64,000 nucleotides of DNA from CAYWXK01 sp964462515 (GTDB lineage Bacteria > Planctomycetota > Phycisphaerae > Sedimentisphaerales > Anaerobacaceae): positions 30,602 through 94,601 of the forward strand of contig CAYWXK010000011.1 in the NCBI GenBank assembly GCA_964462515.1, read 5' to 3'. The notes under the pieces are model-generated. The model was given only the letters and a program-made list of their open reading frames with translations, did not search any database and had not been told where the DNA came from. Position numbers and translations under genes: made by a program. Below, one piece after another: positions 25,550 through 34,735 of the stretch. The number at the start of each line of letters is the position of its first letter. Position 1 is the stretch's first letter.

Positions 25550-27448
25550 TTACGGTTTCGAGAAGCGGGCGATGAAGCCGCCGCCGTCGCTAAGTTCAAT
25601 CACAAGTGTATCACTGCTTTTACTGGTCGTGTTCTCAACTTCCACCGCAGCATCATCATTTTTGTTGTCACGAACGAGCATCGCACGGTACTCATCCTTA
25701 CCTAGGAACGAGAGCGGGATATTTATGGTTTTCGCCGACGGGCCGTTTAGAATAGCCAGAAACCAAGTGTTACCTGAGCGGCGTGCAAATGCGGCAATTT
25801 CGCCAATCTCAGAGACAGGCAGGACGATGGTTTCATTCCAGACGGCTGGGATGCTTTTCATCATCTCGACGCCCGGGTTTTTCAGTATGTTGGTGGGTTG
25901 TGCACCGTAGGTAAGAAGAGGCGCTGTAAAAACAGCGGCTGTGGCAATCTGATGTGTCCATGTCGTGTCGGCGCGACGGGTTCCGAAGTGCACGGGCGTA
26001 TAATCGGCGTGGCCGGCAAGAAACCGCGTAAAGGGCAGGGTTGCATCGTGGCGGGCCCGTTCTTTAAGACGGCTGGCCTCCATACCTCTGACCGCCTCGC
26101 GAACCAGCTCGTTCGGCCAGGTCCGCGACTCGCCGGTCGGCTTGTTTGCACCGTGGAAGTTGACCAGAATTTTGTATTTGGCGGCTTCCTTCAACAAGGC
26201 CGTGTAATGGTCGATAACGTCTTTATGCTCGTGGTCGAAGAAGTCAATTTTGGCCCCGACAACGCCGAGGTTATGTAGTCTCTTAAAAAATGCCTCGCGT
26301 GCTTCGGGTGAGCGGAGCTGATTTGAGTGCTTCCAGAGCCAAAGACCCACGCCTTGCTTGCGTGAGTAATCCACCAACTCTTTTATCTGCTCATCGCTCC
26401 ATCTGGACCAGAAGCCCTCAAGTATGTGGTATTCAAAACCGAGATCACCGGCCAGCCGGGAAAACTCCTTCATATCCTCCAGTGAGTTTCCTCCGCCATC
26501 CAGGTATCGCCATACTGCCCGTCCGGGTTTGACCCAGTCGGTGTTGATTCCCTTTGGGAAAAGATTCGGGTCCGCAGGAGGGCAAAGATTATGAACCACA
26601 TCGCAGTTCACCAGCGCATTCAGGTCGGCGCCAATCATCACGACCCGCCAGGGCGACGTAATCGTCCCGGAAATAGCAGCAGGCTTCGAAACGCGCTCTA
26701 TATCGTCTTTGTAGCGCAATCTGAATGGGTAGGAAATGGGATGCTTGTGACCAAGAACTAGGTTAAGTCCCCGGTGACCGTCTGCTTGGAGGGCCATTCC
26801 ACTGTAATTTACAAGTGCCGATTCGGTAATAGAGGCGTAACCTGTGCCGCCCGGCAGCTTGAATGTTACCGGAGGCGCCGTCCATTGGCCGGCAGGGATG
26901 TCGGCGATGTCCTTTTTATCGTGTACGCTTTCATAGTGGCCTTCGAGGTCGTGATACCAGACGGTGCTGCCGGCTGGAATGACAAACGTGGTGGCCTCAT
27001 CGGGCACTCTGGGATTTGAATCACCGGGAACAATGTAGCGAAATGCAATGCCGTCGTTGAATGACCGTGCTTCTAAGGTGTAACTGATTATGCTTTTTGT
27101 GTGCTTGATGGAAATTTTTGTGCCGTTACAGTTATTTACGGCTTGAGAATGAACGCCCCGCCAGGGGTAGGTCTCTTTCACCTGGTATTGTTTTATCTCG
27201 CCGAATTCGACGCTCTCGGTAATGTTAACATCATCTACAGTGAACACCAGAGGTGACCTTTCAATCACACCTTTATTTCTGAACGTCGCCTCGAATTTCA
27301 GCCGCCCTTCGTCCAGAAGAATCGTAAATTGCACTGAGCCGTCGGGGCTGAGAACCTTGGCCTCGCTGGATGCCGGACACTTGCTTGCTACAGATAGGAT
27401 TACCGTAAGACCGGCAATCACAATAAAGAATCGAGTTCTCTTATGCAT
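25550..27448 (-). CDS. Exported GH97 glycoside hydrolase (alpha-galactosidase-like)
   Basis: Glycoside hydrolase family 97, exo-acting on alpha-glucosides or alpha-galactosides. The ATG at 27448 has AGGAG nearby and opens a signal peptide (MHKRTRFFIVIAGLTVILSV). The N-terminal beta-super-sandwich (about 30-270) includes YPWRGVHSQAVNN. The barrel contains GRAVWRYLDGGGNSLEDMK and VVGAKIDFFDHEHKD, where the Asp near residue 402 sits at the position used as nucleophile by retaining members. PTGESRTWPNELVREAVRGME and a C-terminal beta domain follow. The Asp context favours the retaining alpha-galactosidase-type subgroup over inverting alpha-glucosidases; this is an inference from motif only. First gene of the minus-strand glycan locus. 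Confidence 0.88.
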   Translation of the reverse strand: MHKRTRFFIVIAGLTVILSVASKCPASSEAKVLSPDGSVQFTILLDEGRLKFEATFRNKGVIERSPLVFTVDDVNITESVEFGEIKQYQVKETYPWRGVHSQAVNNCNGTKISIKHTKSIISYTLEARSFNDGIAFRYIVPGDSNPRVPDEATTFVIPAGSTVWYHDLEGHYESVHDKKDIADIPAGQWTAPPVTFKLPGGTGYASITESALVNYSGMALQADGHRGLNLVLGHKHPISYPFRLRYKDDIERVSKPAAISGTITSPWRVVMIGADLNALVNCDVVHNLCPPADPNLFPKGINTDWVKPGRAVWRYLDGGGNSLEDMKEFSRLAGDLGFEYHILEGFWSRWSDEQIKELVDYSRKQGVGLWLWKHSNQLRSPEAREAFFKRLHNLGVVGAKIDFFDHEHKDVIDHYTALLKEAAKYKILVNFHGANKPTGESRTWPNELVREAVRGMEASRLKERARHDATLPFTRFLAGHADYTPVHFGTRRADTTWTHQIATAAVFTAPLLTYGAQPTNILKNPGVEMMKSIPAVWNETIVLPVSEIGEIAAFARRSGNTWFLAILNGPSAKTINIPLSFLGKDEYRAMLVRDNKNDDAAVEVENTTSKSSDTLVIELSDGGGFIARFSKP

Positions 27449-27652
27449 GATTTCATCTCCTGTTAATGCTCGTTTAGACTCCATTAGAGCGCGAGCAAAA
27501 ATCGTTAGGCACACGTTGCCTACCGGCATCGTTTTTTCGTTGCGTGTCCTGCACCATACGGTGCGGGGCGTTTCACGGACCGGTCGCAGCTAATCTCCGC
27601 CCGTCCGATAAGTGAACGCTAAACCGTAGCGCCGGCACCTGCCAAATCGCTA

Positions 27653-27667
27653 GGATGGCTTACGCCA
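27653..27667 (+). repeat. 15-base repeat GGATGGCTTACGCCA, copy 1
   Basis: Exact 15-mer shared with 29420-29434 (start of the ADP-ribosylglycohydrolase gene) and, reversed, with 37313-37327 (inside tatD). The match to 29411-29434 extends to 24 bases with one mismatch. Here it is intergenic, just outside the island. Confidence 0.6.
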
Positions 27668-27681
27668 TAGCAAATCACAAC

Positions 27682-27734
<53 letters not shown>

Positions 27735-27782
27735 GAAAAAGCAACTTCCGATAAAACAAAGACTTACGAAAATCCAAAAACG

Positions 27783-27965
27783 CAGTTGACGCCTCAGTTG
27801 ACACCAAAAATCCAAAAATCACCTCAAAAGACTACCAAAAATGACCAGCAATTGCCAGAGGATTTAGCGGAAATTGTATCGGCCTGGCCGAACCTGCCGG
27901 ACGCTATCAAAGCTGCACTCAGGGCGTTGGTTAAAACGGCTGGTTATACTGATAAAAGCCCGTAG
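27783..27965 (+). pseudogene. C-terminal gene remnant at the left end of the tRNA-Phe island
   Basis: An open frame with no start encodes about 60 residues, QLTPQLTPKIQKSPQ... followed by AEIVSAWPNLPDAIKAALRALV and a TAG stop. The LTPxLTP phrase recurs at the right end of the island (near 28975) and the WPNLP-x-x-IK-x-A phrase recurs at 28800-28835, so the two ends carry related decayed sequence. It resembles the low-complexity C-terminal tail of a recombinase or an adjoining element gene; that identity is inference. Confidence 0.45.
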
Positions 27966-28050
27966 GACAAAGAATACGTAATCTCAGGAAGGGTATCATT
28001 GGCAAGCTGTGGGGAATTTTGTTAAATTATTTCAGATTTTGCTTGAACCT

Positions 28051-28070
28051 ATATCGCAAAATTGCGATAT
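28051..28070. promoter_or_regulatory. Palindromic operator candidate upstream of the toxin-antitoxin pair
   Basis: ATATCGCAA-AA-TTGCGATAT, two perfect 9-base arms, ending 17 bases before the toxin ATG. A possible -35 TTGAAC (28043-28048) and -10 TATTAT (28068-28073) bracket it, with a long 19-base spacer. An HTH antitoxin bound here would block the promoter, as is usual for HigBA-type operons. Confidence 0.65.
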
Positions 28071-28087
28071 TATATACAGGAGCAAGG

Positions 28088-28459
28088 ATGCCTAAAACTC
28101 AGGTCATTATATACCAGGAAGAAACGGGAAAGGTACCGCTTCTGAAGTGGTTAGATGGTTTGCCTGTTAGGGCGCGTGATAAATGTATTGTTAAAGTAGA
28201 ACTACTTGCCGAGAGAGGCAACGAGCTTCGCAGACCATTTTGCGAACTATTAGAGCAAGGGATTTTCGAGTTACGAGCCAGACTTGGCAACGTTCATTAC
28301 CGCATACTATACGCTTTTGTAGGTAAGAACGCCGTGCTTCTCTCGCACGGCTGCACAAAAGAGCGAAGGATGCCGAAAACAGAAATCGATAGAGCAATAA
28401 GGAATCGTAAAAGCTACGTTGCTGAACCGAAAGCTCATACTTATTCAGGAGAGCTGTAG
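28088..28459 (+). CDS. RelE/HigB-like toxin (phage Gp49-like family)
   Basis: About 123 residues from the ATG at 28088, which has AGGAGCAAGG directly upstream. Core features of the Gp49/HigB-like RelE-fold toxins are visible: VPLLKWLDGLP near the N-terminus, KVELLAERGNELRRPFCELLEQGIFELRAR in the middle, and VHYRILYAFVGKNAVLLSHGCTKERR followed by EIDRAIRNRKSY. Such toxins cleave mRNA at the ribosome. The stop is two bases from the antitoxin ATG. Toxin-first order fits the HigBA arrangement. It appears complete and is the best-preserved cargo of the tRNA-Phe island. Confidence 0.88.
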   Translation: MPKTQVIIYQEETGKVPLLKWLDGLPVRARDKCIVKVELLAERGNELRRPFCELLEQGIFELRARLGNVHYRILYAFVGKNAVLLSHGCTKERRMPKTEIDRAIRNRKSYVAEPKAHTYSGEL

Positions 28460-28461
28460 TT

Positions 28462-28791
28462 ATGTCAAAGAAAAAACAAACTACGACCGACGCCGTAAAG
28501 ATTTTGCACAAGCGGTATATTAAGGGCAACAAAAAACGGCTCGAATCGCTCGACAGAGAACGAGAGAGCTTAAATATAGCAGAGCAGATTTACAACCTTC
28601 GGACGCACGCACGCCTAAGTCAAAAGGAATTGGCTGACCTTGTAGGGACAACGCAGTCTGCTATCAGTCGGTTAGAAGATGCCGACTATAATGGCCATAG
28701 TCTAAATATGCTTGAGCGTATCGCCGGTGCATTACACTGTAGAATCGAAGTCCGACTCGTCCCTGAACGAGCAGACTATGCCTTTGCATAG
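28462..28791 (+). CDS. HigA-like XRE-family antitoxin
   Basis: 109 residues with a helix-turn-helix at about 45-100: LRTHARLSQKELADLVGTTQSAISRLEDADYNGHSLNMLERIAGAL, the classic XRE fold. The N-terminal 40 residues are basic and helical. It starts two bases after the toxin stop, so the pair is translated together. It probably neutralises the toxin and represses the operon through the palindrome at 28051-28070. Confidence 0.88.
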   Translation: MSKKKQTTTDAVKILHKRYIKGNKKRLESLDRERESLNIAEQIYNLRTHARLSQKELADLVGTTQSAISRLEDADYNGHSLNMLERIAGALHCRIEVRLVPERADYAFA

Positions 28792-28799
28792 ACGAATGC

Positions 28800-29148
28800 G
28801 GTCTGGCCGAACCTGCCAGAACATATCAAAACAGCAGTCAACAACAGGCCGCAACCGGCACGGATAATATGTCGGCCGATGCAGTGGACTTGGCCACGCC
28901 TGCCGTGCCATTAGGTATCCCTGATGGGATTGGGCATCCCTTACATGATAACGGCGCCGAAAACGGCTCAAAAAAGTTGACACCAAAATTGACACCTACG
29001 GCTTACCCTGAATGTAGCCGGTTAGCTTCACTTGGCAATGAGCAGAGCAGTCTGTCGAAGAGTAGCGAAAGGGATAACTCTTTTGATAGCGGAATTTTAG
29101 ACAGCGAAAGTCTGCAATTGTCAACGGTTGGAATGGGGGAAACAGTAA
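28800..29148 (+). pseudogene. Decayed C-terminal tail of an element gene (recombinase-like) ending in the tRNA att site
   Basis: The segment starts with a second copy of the WPNLP-x-x-IK phrase and continues GSKKLTPKLTPTAYPECSRLAS with a run-on frame into the tRNA-Phe gene (MGRGGVEPPTRGFSV). A frame that reads through an att site in this way, with repeated LTPK, is the usual appearance of an integrase C-terminus at its own attachment site. No catalytic domain remains, so the element is not self-mobile. The identity as integrase is inferred from position and phrase, not from a conserved domain. Confidence 0.45.
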
Positions 29149-29221
<73 letters not shown>

Positions 29222-29310
29222 TCAGGTTTTCTATCGTTTAAGTCTAACAAAAAAAAATGCCATTGCAAGAAAATCGGCTCTTCTTTATTTTGCAATTTGC
29301 CAGTATCTTC

Positions 29311-29341
29311 ACTCCGTTAGAAAGTCCCTTTCTAACGGAGT
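29311..29341. repeat. Palindromic repeat family A, copy 4
   Basis: ACTCCGTTAGAAAG / CTTTCTAACGGAGT. The compensating change (C to T on the left, G to A on the right) keeps the stem paired, which argues for selection or recent mobility as a palindrome. It lies in the leader of the ADP-ribosylglycohydrolase gene. Confidence 0.8.
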
Positions 29342-29404
29342 TCACCAGGCTTGTTCACAAGCCGCACTATCGTTATCATACAGCAGGCTTGAAAGGGTAG
29401 TATT

Positions 29405-30892
29405 ATGTCGAAATCGCCAGGATGGCTTACGCCAAAATTGTTCTTCTTATTCATTTTTCTTTTATTGGAGCCGATTGCTTTTGCAGGCGTCTCCAATCCC
29501 GACAATTTTCTTGAGTTGTCCGCTGACACCCTCGAGGACAAAATCCGAGGAGGTCTGCTTGGCCAGCTCCTGGGTAACCTCAACGGCCTGCCTCATGAAA
29601 ATAAGTACTATAACGAACATGGCAGTGTCGAAAACTACGCCCCTTCTTTGCCCGATGGCGCCCGAACAGATGACGACACCGACATCGAATGGGTTTACAT
29701 CGTTGCCATCCAGCGCTCTCCAGCCGTCTATCTCCAACCACAGCACATCACCGGTCTTTGGAAAACCCACATCAATAACAATATATGGTGTTCCAACCTT
29801 TATGTTCGTCGGCTGATGGACATCGGTATCGACCCTCCGCTGACAGGCAGCCCCGCTCTTAATCCTTGGGCTGATTTCAACATATCAGGCCAGTTCATAG
29901 CTGAGACATTCGGCCTGCTCGCCCCCGCAATGCCGCAGGCCGCCGCCCGCATCGCCCTTCATTATACCCACGTTAGTATTGATGGCGAACCTGCTCAGGC
30001 AACACAGTTTTTTGCTGAGATGATTGCTACTGCTTTCATGACGGACGACATCGACAAAATCCTTGACGCAGGTCTGACCTCTATCGACCCCAACTGTCTT
30101 CTCCGTCAGATTGTTACTGACGTCCGCTTCTGGCAAAAGCAATACCCCGATGATTGGCGCACAACCCGCCACCTTATAAGAGACAAATACACCCTCTATG
30201 AGAACCGGACCCGCAACCAGAATGGCTGCGAACTTTGCACCGCTGCTACCGTTGCCGCCTTGCTGTATGGACAGGGCGACTTCGTAAAGACTTTAATTTG
30301 CGCCTTCAACTTCGGCTGGGACGCCGACAACAATGCGGCCACAGCCGGCACAATCGTCGGTGTAATTAAAGGCTGCCGCTGGATGCAAAAGCAAAATTGG
30401 CAAATCAAAGACCTCTATCGCAACACGACAAGGCCGGGTATGCCTGATGACGAAACGATAACCACCTTTGCCAACCGAATCGTCGAGGTAGCTGGCCGGG
30501 TCATTACTGAAAATGGCAGCCAAAAGATCACCCGCAATGGCAAAACTGTATATCGCATTCCGCTCCAGCAACCAGCCAATATTGAGCCGCTTCTCAATCC
30601 TGACGACCAGCTTGCAGCCCTCCGTTCGCAGCTTAAACCGCAAATCTTATCTGCCCTCGCTGATAACGCCTCGACCCAAAACCAGGCCCGCGCCGCTTAC
30701 CTCGCAATTTGTTTGGGCCTGGCCGATTCCATCCAGAACGAGCACCCGGACCGCTGGCCTAAACTTTTAGCTGCCTTAGAGCAGTATCCTCAACTGCTGG
30801 ATGTTTTGCTTGGTGGTTCTGTTGGACCGGGTGGTGACAGACTCCGCAAAGCTGCCCTCGCCGCCGGCCTGAAAAAACCTGCACACCAGTAA
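29405..30892 (+). CDS. Exported ADP-ribosylglycohydrolase-family protein
   Basis: DraG/ARH-fold hydrolase, binuclear magnesium enzymes that remove ADP-ribose from proteins or related N-glycosides. Domain opening LEDKIRGGLLGQLLGN is typical, the metal ligand cluster is RTDDDTDIEW and the second ligand site is FGWDADNNAATAGTIVG. Unlike most family members it begins with a signal peptide (KLFFLFIFLLLEPIAFAG), so it should act outside the cytoplasm, where NAD-linked ADP-ribosylation is not expected; a glycan or nucleoside-like substrate is possible. GAAAGGG lies about ten bases before the ATG. The residues SPGWLTPK just before the hydrophobic core are encoded by a dispersed 15-base repeat. Confidence 0.82.
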   Translation: MSKSPGWLTPKLFFLFIFLLLEPIAFAGVSNPDNFLELSADTLEDKIRGGLLGQLLGNLNGLPHENKYYNEHGSVENYAPSLPDGARTDDDTDIEWVYIVAIQRSPAVYLQPQHITGLWKTHINNNIWCSNLYVRRLMDIGIDPPLTGSPALNPWADFNISGQFIAETFGLLAPAMPQAAARIALHYTHVSIDGEPAQATQFFAEMIATAFMTDDIDKILDAGLTSIDPNCLLRQIVTDVRFWQKQYPDDWRTTRHLIRDKYTLYENRTRNQNGCELCTAATVAALLYGQGDFVKTLICAFNFGWDADNNAATAGTIVGVIKGCRWMQKQNWQIKDLYRNTTRPGMPDDETITTFANRIVEVAGRVITENGSQKITRNGKTVYRIPLQQPANIEPLLNPDDQLAALRSQLKPQILSALADNASTQNQARAAYLAICLGLADSIQNEHPDRWPKLLAALEQYPQLLDVLLGGSVGPGGDRLRKAALAAGLKKPAHQ

Positions 30893-30999
30893 CCCTCACC
30901 AGTCCCCCAACCGGCGGATGATTAAAACTGATATCCAGAGCAATTTCGATTTGCTGCCTTTTAGCGGAATCAACTAAACCCTATCTCTTATCCCCTAAT

Positions 31000-32787
31000 C
31001 TACGCACTCTTGTGGTCTAAGAATCCTTCAAGCCTGCGCGACCGCACAGGATGCTGCAATTTTCTTATGGCCTTTGCCTCGACCTGCCGCACTCGCTCCC
31101 GCGTAACCTTAAAAATCCTGCCCACCTCCTCCAGCGTATATGTGTAGCCGTCGCCAATTCCATATCGCAGCTTGATAATCTCCCGCTCGCGATACGACAG
31201 CGTCTTGAGCACCGTATCGATTCTCTCCTTGAGCATCTCCTGCGTCGCTGAAGCCACTGGCGAAGCTACGCCCTCATCTTCAATAAAGTCACCGAAGTAA
31301 CTGTCCTCGCTTTCCCCTATCGGCCTATCCAAACTTATCGGATGCTTGGAGATATTAAGCACCCTGCGTGCCTCGTTCAGGTCCATTTCAGCCTCGGTTG
31401 CAATCTCCTCAATAGTAGGCTCCCTGCCCAGCTTCTGTTGCAGCACCTTGCCGGCAGTCCGCAGCCGGCTCATCGTCTCTATCATATGCACAGGAATTCG
31501 AATCGTCCTCGCATGGTCGGCTATCGCTCGCGTAATCGCCTGCCGAATCCACCAGGTCGCATACGTGCTGAATTTATAGCCTCTATTATACTCATATTTA
31601 TCCACCGCCCTCATCAAACCGGTATTGCCTTCCTGAATCAAATCCAGAAAAGAAAGCCCGCGGTTACGATACCTCTTGGCAATCGAAACCACTAACCTTA
31701 AATTGGCGCTCGATAACGTGCGCTTGGCCTCCTCATATTGTGTAAAAATTCTGCCGGTCGCCTGTAGCCTCTTCTCAAGGTGCAGCGGCGTCTCCAGCAC
31801 AAGCTCCTGCAAACCTCTAATCTCCTGCCTCATCGCCTCGATATCCTGAATGGTTATATCATTGTTTGGTCCTGCCGCGATGGAATTCTCCAGCTGCTGC
31901 ATCTTGGCGCACATGCCTTTCAGCTTGCTTTTCATCGGCTGAATCCTGCTGGTCCGCACGGTAAGCTCTTCCAGCAGTGTCGCAATCTTGCGTTTATTCC
32001 TGTATATTTGCCGCAGTTTATCCTTGAATGTGCTTTTGTCTTCTGCTGTCAGAAATTCCTTAAAGATAGCCTGATTTATTGCAAGCAATTTCTCTATCGT
32101 TGCGATATTCACGGGCAGGCGTTTCTTTATCACGCCTTTTGTAAAATTATGTGCAGTGCCTATCTTAATCGTTCTATCAAACGACATCATCCCGCTCTGC
32201 ACCTGACGCAGTAAATCCAGCACACCTCTGCTGCAATAATCGCACCGGAGCATTTTTATGCGAAAAGCCGCCCGCGTAACTTCAACCTTTCTGGCCAAAG
32301 CAATTTCGTCCTTGCGTGTAAGCAGCGGAATTTGTCCCATCTGTGTCAGATACATTCGGATAGGGTCTTCGATTTTTCGTCTGGCTTCTTCGCCGAAGAG
32401 TTCTTTTTCCAGCAGCTCATCCTCTTCTTTGAGCGGTTCTTCTCTGGCGGCTTCTTCTTCGCCTGAAGTTTCCTCGGGCGTTACAACAAATTCCTCTTCT
32501 GGTTTTTCGGCTTGTTGGGCCTCGACGTCGGCTTCATCAAGGAGGCTGATGCCCATTTCGTCGAGGGTTGTTAAGAGGTTATCCAGGCGGCTGGAGCTGA
32601 TGTTATCATCGGCCAGGTCCTCGCTCATTTCCTCATACGTGAGGAATCCTTTATTTTGGCCCTTTTCGATAAGCATTTTTATCTGCTTTTCGGGGTCTTT
32701 CGGTTCGGCGTTTTTTGAGGTCTGGTCGTCAACGCCGACCTCGCCGGGGGTGTTTGGTTTGTCTGATTTTGTCTGTTTTTTCGCCAC
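31000..32787 (-). CDS. rpoD: RNA polymerase primary sigma factor RpoD
   Basis: Housekeeping sigma-70. An acidic N-terminal region 1.1 (about 30-150) is followed by region 1.2 (DPIRMYLTQMGQIPLLTRKDE), a non-conserved helical segment, region 2 (NLRLVVSIAKRYRNRGLSFLDLIQEGN and KFSTYATWWIRQAITRAIAD, including the -10-binding helix), region 3 (HARTIRIPVHMIE onward) and region 4 (LEEVGRIFKVTRERVRQVEAKAIRKLQHP). The full set and length of 595 mark the primary factor. It follows dnaG on the same strand, the core of the macromolecular-synthesis operon; rpsU is not next to them. It ends in TAG, evidence that TAG is a normal stop here. Confidence 0.96.
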   Translation of the reverse strand: MAKKQTKSDKPNTPGEVGVDDQTSKNAEPKDPEKQIKMLIEKGQNKGFLTYEEMSEDLADDNISSSRLDNLLTTLDEMGISLLDEADVEAQQAEKPEEEFVVTPEETSGEEEAAREEPLKEEDELLEKELFGEEARRKIEDPIRMYLTQMGQIPLLTRKDEIALARKVEVTRAAFRIKMLRCDYCSRGVLDLLRQVQSGMMSFDRTIKIGTAHNFTKGVIKKRLPVNIATIEKLLAINQAIFKEFLTAEDKSTFKDKLRQIYRNKRKIATLLEELTVRTSRIQPMKSKLKGMCAKMQQLENSIAAGPNNDITIQDIEAMRQEIRGLQELVLETPLHLEKRLQATGRIFTQYEEAKRTLSSANLRLVVSIAKRYRNRGLSFLDLIQEGNTGLMRAVDKYEYNRGYKFSTYATWWIRQAITRAIADHARTIRIPVHMIETMSRLRTAGKVLQQKLGREPTIEEIATEAEMDLNEARRVLNISKHPISLDRPIGESEDSYFGDFIEDEGVASPVASATQEMLKERIDTVLKTLSYREREIIKLRYGIGDGYTYTLEEVGRIFKVTRERVRQVEAKAIRKLQHPVRSRRLEGFLDHKSA

Positions 32788-32920
32788 GATTGGTCCCTGT
32801 AAGTATTAGCTTTGTTTTATCAAACTAATTCTTAGTTGCCAAAATAAAGCACCTGACTTTCGCAAGTATTAAATTCTATGGGTATTCTTTAGTTTACGGC
32901 TTCTTGCCTTCAGTTGTTCA

Positions 32921-34735
32921 CTACACCATCCCCACGTTATGGGGATTTTGCTTGCCGGTGTTTTCATAGACGCATCGCAGAAACTGCGTTTGGTCTTTTA
33001 TTGTTTTCAATTGGCCCTTTTTTTTCTGTGCCTGGTATCTGTTGAGCACGTCGAGCGCGTCGTTTAAGCGTTGCTTGAAGTTTCCTTTTTTTTCGCCAGC
33101 CTGGGCTAATTCGACGATACAATTGCCGAGTTCTACTGATTCGACTTTAGCCAGTATCTGGGCCAGCGAGGTGTTGGAATCGGCATTTAGTGCTTCAAAC
33201 AAGACGTCAGCAGTTTGTTTTAAGAGCGGTACGTCGAAGAGGTCGGGGGTAATTTTTTCTTTTACGGTTTCGAATAATTTCGGTTCGTTGAGTAATACTT
33301 CCAGAATTTCACGCTGCGCGGTGGCGGAAAGTCCATGACCCCAATCTACGGCTTGGGGTTTCTGTTCTTTGGCATTATAGCTTGCGGTTTTTGCGATGCG
33401 TGCCAGTCTTTTGCTCAGCTCGACACTTACTTCTTTTGTGTCGAGGCCGATAATTTTCGAGAGACGGTTGACGATTAAGCCTCTGTCGATGGCAGGCAGC
33501 TTGCCTGCCCAAACGGCAGTAGCTGCAGTCTGGAGGAACTCTTCGATGGCTGCTTTTTTGCCGGCGAGGGTGTCATCGCTGCCGAAGGTTTGCAGGAGGC
33601 GGCTCCACTTGAACTGGAATACATCGATGCCGTTATCTACCAACTGCTGGAATCTATCTTTGCCGGCGGCCAGGAGAAAGTCGCAGGGGTCTTTTCCCTG
33701 CGTGACGGAGGCAAGTTTAATATCGATGCGCTGGGATAGACATACTTCGAGAGCTCTGTTGGCGGCTTCAATGCCGGCGGCGTCGCTATCAAAAATCAAG
33801 ACGACTTTTTTTGCATAGCGTTTGAGGATACGGGCGTGGCCGGCTGTAAAGCTGGTGCCCAACGTTGCCACAACATTAGAGCAGCCGAACTGGTGTGCCA
33901 TTATGCAGTCGGTGTAGCCTTCGACGACGACGGCTGTTTCAGTGGATGCGATTTGGTGATGTGCATGGTCGAGGCCGTATAGGCAGTTGCTTTTGTCAAA
34001 TAAAACAGTGGTTGGTGAATTTATATATTTGGCGCCCGATTCATCGAGTGTTCGGCCGCCAAATCCGATTATCCTGCCGGTAACATCGCTGATGGGAAAC
34101 ATCAAGCGATTTACGAATTTATCCGCCGGACGTGCGGCGGATTTATCTTGATTTGTGCCGGCGAGCAGACCTGCCTGCTCGAGCAGTTTTATGGGGATGT
34201 TTTTTGTTTTTGCTGCGTTAAGCAAATCATCCGGGCAATCAATGGCCAGGCCGAGCTGCCAATTTTTAATGCTTTCTGACGTTATTTGTCTTGTGGCAAG
34301 ATAATCGCGCGCGTTTTTACCTTTATTTGGGTCGTGAAGGTTCTGCTGGAAATGCTTTGCGGCCCAGGCGTTGACTTTAGCCAGTTTATTGGGGTCGGCA
34401 TCGGAGGGCTGCTGTGCAGTTTGACTTTTTGTGGGTGGGCGGAGGTCTATTTTTATGCCTGCGCGTTCAGCGAGTCTCTGGATTGCCTGTGAGAAGGAGA
34501 GATTTTCGCGCATCTGGATGAACTTGAAGACATCGCCGCCGGCGCCGCAGGCAAAACACTTGAAGATTTGCTTGGCGGGATTGACGTTGAGGCTGGGGCG
34601 ATGGTCGTCGTGGAAGGGGCACAAGCCGACCATTTCTCGGCCTTTTCTCTTGAGGCTGACGTGCTCGCTTATGATGTCAACGATGTCGTTAGCCTGCTGA
34701 ATCTGAATTATAGCCTGGTTAAATGTGCCGGGCAT
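32921..34735 (-). CDS. dnaG: DNA primase DnaG
   Basis: Synthesises RNA primers for replication. The CHC2 zinc finger is LCPFHDDHRPSL (Cys39, His42) with FKCFACGAGGD. The TOPRIM catalytic core includes VVVEGYTDCIMAHQFG and VVLIFDSDAAGIEAA. A helical C-terminal helicase-binding region follows. At 604 residues it is of usual size. Just before the conserved KFVNRLMFPISD of the catalytic domain there is an extra DKSAARPA segment encoded by palindromic repeat family B (34121-34142), with a 7-base flanking duplication, an in-frame eight-codon insert. The upstream start lacks a clear ribosome site. Confidence 0.95.
   Translation of the reverse strand: MPGTFNQAIIQIQQANDIVDIISEHVSLKRKGREMVGLCPFHDDHRPSLNVNPAKQIFKCFACGAGGDVFKFIQMRENLSFSQAIQRLAERAGIKIDLRPPTKSQTAQQPSDADPNKLAKVNAWAAKHFQQNLHDPNKGKNARDYLATRQITSESIKNWQLGLAIDCPDDLLNAAKTKNIPIKLLEQAGLLAGTNQDKSAARPADKFVNRLMFPISDVTGRIIGFGGRTLDESGAKYINSPTTVLFDKSNCLYGLDHAHHQIASTETAVVVEGYTDCIMAHQFGCSNVVATLGTSFTAGHARILKRYAKKVVLIFDSDAAGIEAANRALEVCLSQRIDIKLASVTQGKDPCDFLLAAGKDRFQQLVDNGIDVFQFKWSRLLQTFGSDDTLAGKKAAIEEFLQTAATAVWAGKLPAIDRGLIVNRLSKIIGLDTKEVSVELSKRLARIAKTASYNAKEQKPQAVDWGHGLSATAQREILEVLLNEPKLFETVKEKITPDLFDVPLLKQTADVLFEALNADSNTSLAQILAKVESVELGNCIVELAQAGEKKGNFKQRLNDALDVLNRYQAQKKKGQLKTIKDQTQFLRCVYENTGKQNPHNVGMV
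34121..34142. repeat. Palindromic repeat family B, inserted in frame in dnaG
   Basis: ATCCGCC-ggacgtgc-GGCGGAT, 22 bases. ATTTATC is repeated at 34117-34123 and 34141-34147, 24 bases apart, so exactly eight codons are added to dnaG. The same geometry and the shared central ACGTG are seen in the copy at 47303-47324. Confidence 0.8.
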
